This document shows, piece after piece, positions 1-4,571 of a stretch of DNA of 6,238 nucleotides (positions are counted from its first letter, which is position 1; the number at the start of each line of letters is the position of its first letter). The position numbers and the translations under genes are program-made. Location: the NCBI GenBank assembly GCA_946481585.1, contig CAMLOF010000179.1, positions 1-6,238 on the forward strand. The letters run 5' to 3'. Origin of the DNA: an uncultured Macromonas sp. (lineage in GTDB: Bacteria > Pseudomonadota > Gammaproteobacteria > Burkholderiales > Burkholderiaceae). Under the pieces are notes generated by a model that was not told the DNA's origin, did not search any database, and worked only from the letters and a program-made list of their open reading frames with translations.

Positions 1-322
1 CTGCCCCGAACACTTCGCGCAGCTTGCCCGTTTCAACCAGGTGCATTTCGTCTGACACGGTCAAACCATTCGTCTTGAAATGTTCGTCCACCAAGGTGAT
101 GGGAAGCACGTAGTAGCCAGCCTCCGCAATCGGCTGCTGAATGGTGGAATAGGCCCCGTAGGTGGCACCTACCTCTGGGCTACTGTTCTTGGGCGGCAAC
201 ACCAGAATGGTTTTGGGGTCTGCCGCCCGAAATGCGGTGTAGTCCTTGGGCGGTTGGGTGGCACAACCCGCAAGCAACACGGTGGCAAGCAGTGCAAGCT
301 TCGTTGCCTTATTTCGCAGCAT
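1..322 (-). CDS. DUF799 / GNA1162-family lipoprotein (partial, C-terminus off the left edge)
   Basis: The first 107 codons of a lipoprotein are visible and the reading frame runs off the left edge without a stop. Translation begins MLRNKATKLALL and continues through a hydrophobic stretch to the lipobox LAGC, so Cys20 is the expected lipidated residue. The mature part contains 'TILVLPPKNSSPEVGATYGA' (about residues 38-57), then 'AEAGYYVLP' and 'VDEHFKTNGLT'. These match my knowledge of the DUF799 family, which includes the meningococcal surface antigen GNA1162. The start at 322 is fixed by an ideal GGAGG six bases upstream, and it overlaps the preceding DUF4810 gene by 14 bases. It is the last visible gene of a three-lipoprotein operon. 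Family members are small envelope lipoproteins of unsettled function, and here the membrane (inner or outer) cannot be proven. Family assignment is fairly sure; function is unknown. Confidence 0.88.
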   Translation of the reverse strand, partial: MLRNKATKLALLATVLLAGCATQPPKDYTAFRAADPKTILVLPPKNSSPEVGATYGAYSTIQQPIAEAGYYVLPITLVDEHFKTNGLTVSDEMHLVETGKLREVFGA

Positions 323-674
323 GTTTGCCCTCCACTTTGGTGTTCTTCAACAGGTAGGCCATGTAAGGTGCAGATTCCGGGAATTCGGTCATCTCTTGCG
401 TCAGCGCAGCGTGAAAGGCGTCGTCACGGCCAACCTTGGCGTAGAGCAGGCCAAGATGTGCAGCAAAGCCCGGCGGCAGCTTCTGCCCCTTGCTCCTGGC
501 TGCTTGCGCATGCGCTTCCAACACCTGTATCTGCGCCTCGGGCGACTCGCCCTTGAAGTACGCATACACCTGGTCTTGGTAAGGGCCCCAGCTGTAAAGC
601 GGGGGCTGCGGGGTGGCACAGGCCTGCAGCAAGGCCGCAGCCGCCAGGGCCGCACAACACATGTAGCGGCGCAT
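309..674 (-). CDS. DUF4810-family small lipoprotein
   Basis: This is a complete 121-residue lipoprotein. The N-terminus (MRRYMCC, then an Ala/Leu-rich stretch) leads to LLQAC, making Cys19 the likely lipidation site. The mature protein has 'YSWGPYQDQVYAYFKG' at about residues 27-42, 'KLPPGFAAHLGLLYAKVG' at 65-82 and a C-terminal 'EFPESAPYMAYLL' at 97-109. The central 'PPGFAAHLGLLY' segment looks like a short helical-repeat (TPR-like) stretch. This pattern is typical of DUF4810 proteins, which are normally encoded between a CsgG-like and a DUF799 lipoprotein, exactly as here. The start lies one base after the CsgG-like stop, and the Shine-Dalgarno sequence sits in the last codons of that upstream gene, which implies translational coupling. 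The molecular role is unknown; a partner or chaperone role for its two neighbours is inference. Confidence 0.9.
   Translation of the reverse strand: MRRYMCCAALAAAALLQACATPQPPLYSWGPYQDQVYAYFKGESPEAQIQVLEAHAQAARSKGQKLPPGFAAHLGLLYAKVGRDDAFHAALTQEMTEFPESAPYMAYLLKNTKVEGKHAAK
323..333 (-). promoter_or_regulatory. Ribosome binding site of the DUF799 lipoprotein gene
   Basis: On the minus strand GGAGG (329-333) is followed by GCAAAC and the ATG at 322, a perfect Shine-Dalgarno core at a six-base spacing. It lies inside the last codons of the DUF4810 gene (Val-Glu-Gly-Lys). The downstream gene is therefore started from within the upstream one, and this decides the DUF799 start. Confidence 0.8.
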
Positions 675-686
675 GTCAGTTCCCTT
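675..686 (-). promoter_or_regulatory. Ribosome binding site of the DUF4810 gene
   Basis: On the minus strand AAGGGA (681-686) stands six bases before the ATG at 674. It is made of the Lys-Gly-Asn codons and leads straight into the TGA that end the CsgG-like gene, so terminating and initiating ribosomes share this site. Confidence 0.7.
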
Positions 687-1356
687 TGACGGCGCGCAGG
701 GCCCCAGCGTCTACACCGGCAGCCAGTCGGTCCACGGCCTCGCGAATGGCCAGGTCAAGCACCTTGCCGTTCAAGGTGGAGTCGTAACTTGCCGTGCCGC
801 CAAAACCAATCACCTCGCGGTTCGACAGTGAATATTCGCCCGCCCCCATGGCCGAGTACACCACTTCAGATGTGCGCACGTTCACGACGTTCAGCGTCAC
901 CTTGGCGTAGGCCACCTGCTCTTTGCCGCGCCCCAGAATGCCAAACAACTGGCGGTCGCCAATTTCCTTGCGGCCAAACTCAGTCACATCCCCTGTGACC
1001 ACAAAGTCAGCGCCTTTGAGTTGCTGCGCCTGGTTTCCAATCGCCGCCTCCTGGCGGGTTTCAGCCATGTTTTCGCGGTCCAGAACGCTGAAACGATTCG
1101 ACTGGTTCAAGTGCGCAATCAGAATGGTCTTGGACTGGTTGCCCAGGCGGTCCACACCGTCGCTGAACACACCACGCATGAAAGACGATTTGTTTTCAAA
1201 CTTGCCGATAGACACGGGCACGCGTGCCCCGGCATAAGCTGTGGCCACTGCGGCCACTTTCTGCGGCTCCACGGAGCGGGATGTTTCGGTAGCGCAGCCT
1301 GCCAGCATGGCAAGCACGGCAAAAGACAAAAGCGAGGCGGAGCGGTTCAGACGCAT
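676..1356 (-). CDS. CsgG-family lipoprotein (curli secretion-channel-like)
   Basis: A 226-residue lipoprotein starting MRLNRSASLL, with lipobox LAGC and lipidated Cys21. CsgG-type elements follow in order: a strand 'VPVSIGKFENKSS' (about 46-58), 'NRFSVLDREN' (87-96), 'GADFVVTGDVTEFG' (115-128), 'AKVTLNVVNVRTSEVVYS' (151-168) and the C-terminal helix 'LDLAIREAVDRLAAG' (200-214). CsgG itself forms the outer-membrane curli secretion pore and is somewhat longer (about 260 mature residues). No csgA, csgB, csgE or csgF gene is present here, so a curli role is not supported and the name should stay at family level. An in-frame ATG at 1401 would add 15 residues (MLDSARLF...), but the 1356 start has a strong AGGAAGGA just upstream, gives a proper signal peptide, and leaves the candidate promoter outside the gene. 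It heads the three-lipoprotein operon. Confidence 0.9.
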   Translation of the reverse strand: MRLNRSASLLSFAVLAMLAGCATETSRSVEPQKVAAVATAYAGARVPVSIGKFENKSSFMRGVFSDGVDRLGNQSKTILIAHLNQSNRFSVLDRENMAETRQEAAIGNQAQQLKGADFVVTGDVTEFGRKEIGDRQLFGILGRGKEQVAYAKVTLNVVNVRTSEVVYSAMGAGEYSLSNREVIGFGGTASYDSTLNGKVLDLAIREAVDRLAAGVDAGALRAVKGN

Positions 1357-1368
1357 GTTTTCCTTCCT
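1357..1368 (-). promoter_or_regulatory. Ribosome binding site of the CsgG-like gene
   Basis: On the minus strand AGGAAGGA (1361-1368) is followed by AAAC and the ATG at 1356. This purine run selects the 1356 start over the in-frame ATG at 1401, which has no comparable site. Confidence 0.75.
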
Positions 1369-1391
1369 GAAATGTGTGAATAGGCGGGCCG

Positions 1392-1400
1392 AATCTAGCA
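1392..1400 (-). promoter_or_regulatory. Candidate extended -10 promoter of the lipoprotein operon
   Basis: The minus strand reads TGCTAGATT: a TGn extension followed by TAGATT, which matches TATAAT at four of six positions. It lies in the 78-base gap between the CbiM-like gene and the CsgG-like gene. Transcription would begin near 1385, giving a leader of about 29 bases that contains the strong ribosome binding site. I see no good -35 box at 16-18 bases; a TTGCAA at 1422-1427 is too far (24 bases) to be standard. An extended -10 can work without a -35, but this is prediction by eye. Confidence 0.4.
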
Positions 1401-1434
1401 CAGCTGATACCGCCTACACCCTTGCAACACCGGC

Positions 1435-2085
1435 TCACAGAGAGGAGTCCGGCGGCTTCAGGTAACGTTCGTCGGACCAAGTGGCCAGCCACTGGGGGGC
1501 AAACGCCACAAACACGGCCACCATCAGGCCGGTCAGAAAGGCATCACCCCAGGCCATGAGCCAGCGGGCCACCAGCGCCTCCAGCAAGGGCACGCCGTCT
1601 ACCAGATGGTGAATGAGTTCGTAAACGGTGCCCGAAACAAACACCACTGCCGCCGTGCCCAAAAAGCCACGCCCCAAGGTGTAGATGAACGGGTTGGCTG
1701 GCAACCAGCGGCGCAACACCGCCCCAAGCAGCAGGGCCAGGGTGGCGGGCACCAGGCCCACCCACACCCATTGAGACAAAACAGCCACAAGGTCAGCCCG
1801 CCCCACGGCCCACACCACCAAGGCCACAAGAGCCAGCACGGGCACGGCCAGTGGCCAGCCCAGCATCAACACCAGCAGGCTGGCCCCAGACAGTTGCACC
1901 GACATGCCCTGTGGCAGCTTTTGCGGCAACAGCCAGAACCAAGGCAACAACACCACTGCAGCCAGCGCGGGGGTAAGCAGACTGCCCTTCAACATGCGCC
2001 ACGGCCGCATGGCCAGCGCCACGGCCAAGCCCACGGCCCCCAGGGTGGCCTCCAACACTGTCAGCCACCAGGTCCAGTCGTCCAT
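1435..2085 (-). CDS. CbiM-like (COG3235-type) polytopic membrane protein
   Basis: A 216-residue, strongly hydrophobic protein with about six membrane segments, roughly at residues 8-26, 36-54, 67-94, 99-123, 138-158 and 180-200. The segments 'VQLSGASLLVLMLGWPLA' (63-80), 'NPFIYTLGRGFLGTAAV' (131-147), 'WGDAFLTGLMVAVF' (179-192) and the closing 'WSDERYL' resemble the CbiM/COG3235 family, often annotated as an energy-coupling factor transporter permease. True CbiM proteins import cobalt or nickel together with CbiN, CbiQ and CbiO, and use an N-terminal Met-His metal site. Here the N-terminus is MDDWTWW, with no early histidine, and no partner genes are near. The substrate and even the transport role are therefore unknown. 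The gene starts 15 bases after the ffh stop with only a weak GCAGG upstream, so it is probably cotranscribed with ffh. Confidence 0.78.
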   Translation of the reverse strand: MDDWTWWLTVLEATLGAVGLAVALAMRPWRMLKGSLLTPALAAVVLLPWFWLLPQKLPQGMSVQLSGASLLVLMLGWPLAVPVLALVALVVWAVGRADLVAVLSQWVWVGLVPATLALLLGAVLRRWLPANPFIYTLGRGFLGTAAVVFVSGTVYELIHHLVDGVPLLEALVARWLMAWGDAFLTGLMVAVFVAFAPQWLATWSDERYLKPPDSSL

Positions 2086-2100
2086 GGCGGTGGCCTGCTG

Positions 2101-3468
2101 TTACATGCCCGGCAGCTTGGGCATGCCTTTCATGCCGCCCATGCGCTTCATCATCTTCATCAGGCCGCCGCCCTTCATCTTCTTCATCATGGCCTGCATC
2201 TGCTCAAATTCCTTGAGCAGGCGGTTCACCTCTTGCACGTGCACGCCCGCACCGGCGGCAATGCGGCGCTTGCGTGTGGCCTTGATGATTTCGGGCTTGC
2301 GGCGCTCCTGCGGCGTCATGCTGCAGATGATGCCTTCCTTGCGCTTGATGTCCTTTTCGGCGCGGGTCAGGTCGCTTTCGCTGGCCTTGGCGGCCATCTG
2401 CGTGGGCAGCTTGTCCATCAGGCTAGACAGCCCGCCCATCTTCTTCATCTGGCGGATCTGCTCCAGAAAGTCCTCCAGGTCAAAGCCTTCGCCGCTCTTC
2501 ACCTTGGCGGCCAGCTTCTGGGCCTGGGCCAGGTCCACGCCTGCAGTCACTTGTTCCACCAGGGCCACAATGTCGCCCATGCCCAGAATGCGCCCGGCGT
2601 GACGTTCGGCGTCAAACACCTCCAGCCCGTCGATCTTCTCGCTCACACCCGCAAACTTGATGGGCGCCCCGGTAACGGCGCGCACCGACAGCGCCGCGCC
2701 ACCGCGCGAGTCGCCGTCCGTCTTGGTCAGCACAATGCCGGTAAGGGGCAGCGCCTCTTTGAAGACCTTGGCGGTGTTCACCGCGTCCTGGCCCTGCATG
2801 GCGTCCACCACAAAAAGCGTTTCCACCGGGTTCAGCGCGGCGTGCAGCTGCTTGATCTCGGCCATCAAGGCCTCGTCAATGGCCAAGCGGCCCGCCGTGT
2901 CCACCAGCAGTACGTCAAAGTAGTGCTTCTTGGCGTAGTCCAGCGCTGCGTGGGCAATGTCCAGCGGCTTCTGGTCGGGCGTGCTGGGGAACCACTCAGC
3001 CCCGGCCTGCTTGGTCACGGTCTTGAGCTGCTCGATGGCCGCCGGGCGGTACACGTCGCCCGACACGGTCAGCACCTTCTTCTTGCGCTTTTCAATCAGC
3101 AACTTGGCCAGCTTGGCGGTGGTGGTGGTTTTACCGGCACCTTGCAAACCCGCCATCAGAATGACTGCTGGGGGCTGCGCCGCCAGGTTGATGTCGCTCA
3201 CCCCGGCACCCATGGTGGCGGCCAGTTCGCGGTTGATGATGCCCACCAGCGCCTGCCCCGGCGTGAGCGAGCCCACCACCTCCTGGCCCAAGGCTTTCTC
3301 TTTCACGCGGGCAATGAAATCGCGCACCACGGGCAGGGCAACGTCGGCCTCTAGCAGCGCCAGGCGCACCTCGCGCAGCATGTCGGTGACGTTGCTTTCG
3401 GTAATACGCGCTTGGCCGCGCATTTCCTTGACCAGGCGTGACAGTTTTTCAGTAAGGGCGGAGGCCAT
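2101..3468 (-). CDS. ffh: Signal recognition particle protein Ffh (SRP54 GTPase)
   Basis: A full-length 455-residue Ffh, the usual length for proteobacteria. Ffh binds 4.5S RNA and signal sequences of nascent inner-membrane proteins and delivers ribosomes to the receptor FtsY. The N domain occupies about 1-88. The GTPase G domain follows with P-loop GLQGAGKTTTT (107-117), DVYRPAAIEQL (138-148), DTAGR (190-194) and TKTDGD (248-253). The M domain begins near 326 and contains IAAGAGVHVQEVNRLLKEF (403-421), the RNA-binding and signal-groove region. It ends in a Met/Lys/Gly-rich tail (422-455) with many methionines that line the signal peptide groove. All GTPase motifs look intact. No clear Shine-Dalgarno precedes the ATG at 3468. 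The gene diverges from the ypjD-like gene, an arrangement also known around E. coli ffh. The identification is essentially certain. Confidence 0.98.
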   Translation of the reverse strand: MASALTEKLSRLVKEMRGQARITESNVTDMLREVRLALLEADVALPVVRDFIARVKEKALGQEVVGSLTPGQALVGIINRELAATMGAGVSDINLAAQPPAVILMAGLQGAGKTTTTAKLAKLLIEKRKKKVLTVSGDVYRPAAIEQLKTVTKQAGAEWFPSTPDQKPLDIAHAALDYAKKHYFDVLLVDTAGRLAIDEALMAEIKQLHAALNPVETLFVVDAMQGQDAVNTAKVFKEALPLTGIVLTKTDGDSRGGAALSVRAVTGAPIKFAGVSEKIDGLEVFDAERHAGRILGMGDIVALVEQVTAGVDLAQAQKLAAKVKSGEGFDLEDFLEQIRQMKKMGGLSSLMDKLPTQMAAKASESDLTRAEKDIKRKEGIICSMTPQERRKPEIIKATRKRRIAAGAGVHVQEVNRLLKEFEQMQAMMKKMKGGGLMKMMKRMGGMKGMPKLPGM

Positions 3469-3512
3469 GCAGTGCTTTGTGGTGTAGGGGCGTGTATCGG
3501 CCCGGCTGGCCG

Positions 3513-3519
3513 TTAAACT
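3513..3519 (+). promoter_or_regulatory. Candidate -10 element for the ypjD-like gene (possible leaderless start)
   Basis: In the 57-base divergent gap, TTAAACT (TAAACT at 3514-3519) is the only AT-rich hexamer facing rightward. A transcript would begin about seven bases later, at or next to the ATG at 3526, so the message may have little or no leader. The only purine run before the ATG is GGGA, directly abutting it and too close for a normal ribosome binding site. No convincing -35 box is visible (CGTGTA lies at the 17-base spacing). I also see no clear leftward promoter for ffh in the same gap. Confidence 0.3.
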
Positions 3520-3525
3520 CTGGGA

Positions 3526-4320
3526 ATGATTTTATCCGCGAGCCCCTGGTGGACCGCCGTGCCCTCCGTGGGCGCGGCTCTTGGCTACGCCCTGCTGGCG
3601 GGCTGGTCGCAAAAACTGGGGCGTACGGCCATCAGCGTGCTCATGGCGGCGGTGTGGCTGCTGCACGGCCTGGCGCTGGTTTCGCTTCTGGGTGTGGAAC
3701 CCGTGCGCTTTGGCTTTGCCACTACCTTGTCGGTCACGGCTTGGCTGGTGTTCAGCGTGTATTCCATTGAAACGCGCCTGTACCCGCAGCTGGGCACCCG
3801 CTGGACGCTGGCTGGCCTGGGCGCCCCTGCGGTGCTGCTGGCTCTGGTTTTCCCTGGCTCCACCTACCCCACGCTCCATTCCAACTGGCTGCCCTTGCAT
3901 TGGGCGCTGGGCATTGCCTCCTACGGCCTGCTGGGCGTGGCCGTGGCGCATGCCTGGATGATGCAACGCACCGAACAGCACATTCGCCAGGGCCACACCG
4001 CCACCAACGCCCTGCCCTTGCTGGCGCTGGAACGGTTGACCTTCCGCTTTGTGGGTGCCGCGTTTGTGCTGCTTACCCTCACGTTGCTGGCGGGCTGGTA
4101 CTTCAGCACGGTGCTGCCCACCCACGGCTGGGCCTGGACGCACAAAACCGTGTTCACCGTGCTTTCTTGGGTGGCACTGGGCGTGCTGCTGGGCGGCAGG
4201 CGCCTTTGGGGCTGGCGCGGCAAGCTGGCCGTGCGCATGCTCTATGCCGCTGCAGGCTTGCTGCTGTTGGGTTACGTGGGTTCGCGCTTCGTGCTTGAAG
4301 TGGTGCTGCAACGCGTATGA
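3526..4320 (+). CDS. YpjD/CcsA-family cytochrome c assembly-type inner membrane protein
   Basis: A 264-residue protein with about eight membrane segments (near 11-29, 36-57, 64-81, 95-110, 124-146, 172-193, 205-224 and 237-258). It carries hallmarks of the YpjD branch of the cytochrome c assembly family (COG4137, related to CcsA and CcmC): His47 in segment 2, 'LPLHWALGIASYGLLG' with His125, 'WTHKTVFTVLSW' with His206, then 'RRLWGWRGKLAVR' (225-237) and the closing 'GYVGSRFVLEVVLQR'. Family histidines at such positions handle heme in CcsA, so a heme or redox role is plausible, but YpjD-type proteins have no firmly established biochemical function. In E. coli ypjD also neighbours ffh, and the arrangement here is the same. 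Its TGA overlaps the next gene's ATG (ATGA at 4317-4320). The ATG at 3526 is the natural start, though it lacks a spaced ribosome binding site. Confidence 0.9.
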   Translation: MILSASPWWTAVPSVGAALGYALLAGWSQKLGRTAISVLMAAVWLLHGLALVSLLGVEPVRFGFATTLSVTAWLVFSVYSIETRLYPQLGTRWTLAGLGAPAVLLALVFPGSTYPTLHSNWLPLHWALGIASYGLLGVAVAHAWMMQRTEQHIRQGHTATNALPLLALERLTFRFVGAAFVLLTLTLLAGWYFSTVLPTHGWAWTHKTVFTVLSWVALGVLLGGRRLWGWRGKLAVRMLYAAAGLLLLGYVGSRFVLEVVLQRV

Positions 4321-4571
4321 AGTACCTGCTTGTTGCCGCCGTGGTGCTGGTGGCCTACTGGATATGGCGGCACAACCGGGAAGAGGAAGCCCGTGAAGCC
4401 CGCGAGGCGCGTGAAGCCGCGCAACGCCGCCAGCCCCCCGCACAACCCGCCATTCCCACCCAGATGGTGACTTGCCGCCACTGCGGCGTACACCTGCCGC
4501 AGACCGATGCCACCAAGGGCCTGCTTGGCTACTACTGTGGAAAAGAACACAAACGCCTTGCCGAAGGCTGA
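4317..4571 (+). CDS. PP0621-family small membrane-anchored protein with a zinc-finger-like motif
   Basis: An 84-residue protein in three parts. An N-terminal membrane anchor (about 3-17, LLVAAVVLVAYWIW) is followed by a charged helix of repeated Glu-Ala-Arg (22-38) and a Pro-rich linker (40-47). A C-terminal metal-site-like module 'MVTCRHCGVHLPQTDA...YYCGKEHKRLAE' then follows, with Cys53, Cys56, Cys74 and His78 spaced to bind zinc; His59 is also conserved-looking. This matches what I know as the PP0621 family, of unknown function. It is locked between its neighbours: its ATG overlaps the stop of the YpjD-like gene by the ATGA arrangement, and its end overlaps the kinase gene. The predicted topology puts the metal module in the cytoplasm. 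A role with the kinase or in membrane biogenesis is only inference from position. Confidence 0.87.
   Translation: MKYLLVAAVVLVAYWIWRHNREEEAREAREAREAAQRRQPPAQPAIPTQMVTCRHCGVHLPQTDATKGLLGYYCGKEHKRLAEG
4386..4418 (+). repeat. Nine-base in-frame tandem repeat (Glu-Ala-Arg units)
   Basis: Three imperfect nine-base units (GAAGCCCGT, GAAGCCCGC, GAGGCGCGT) followed by a partial fourth (GAAGCC) encode Glu-Ala-Arg three times and then Glu-Ala. The units differ only at third codon positions. They lie between the membrane anchor and the metal module of the PP0621-family protein and encode a charged helical spacer. Copy number could vary between strains in steps of three residues. Confidence 0.7.

Noticed and set aside
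80..689. Overlapping plus-strand frames at 80-556 and 246-689.
   Set aside because: Both are antisense to the DUF799 and DUF4810 lipoprotein genes, which have lipoboxes and well-spaced ribosome binding sites; the plus-strand frames have neither.
676..1356. Naming the CsgG-like gene csgG and inferring curli production.
   Set aside because: No curli subunit or accessory gene is present and the DUF4810/DUF799 neighbours define a different conserved operon, so only the family name is supported.
1357..1401. N-terminal extension of the CsgG-like protein from an ATG at 1401.
   Set aside because: The added residues would bury the signal peptide, and the extension overlaps the candidate promoter. 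The ATG at 1356 has the strong ribosome binding site.
1357..1434. A rho-independent terminator for the CbiM-like gene.
   Set aside because: The minus-strand sequence has no stable inverted repeat followed by a T run.
1606..3354. A 582-codon open frame on the plus strand, rich in His, Gln and Gly, antisense to ffh and part of the CbiM-like gene.
   Set aside because: It is the mirror of two real genes in GC-rich DNA, where antisense frames often lack stops. Its composition is low-complexity with no recognisable domain, and ffh on the other strand is unmistakable.
3469..3525. A 4.5S RNA gene or other small RNA near ffh.
   Set aside because: The gap is 57 bases, with no long hairpin or SRP RNA-like tetraloop that I can see.
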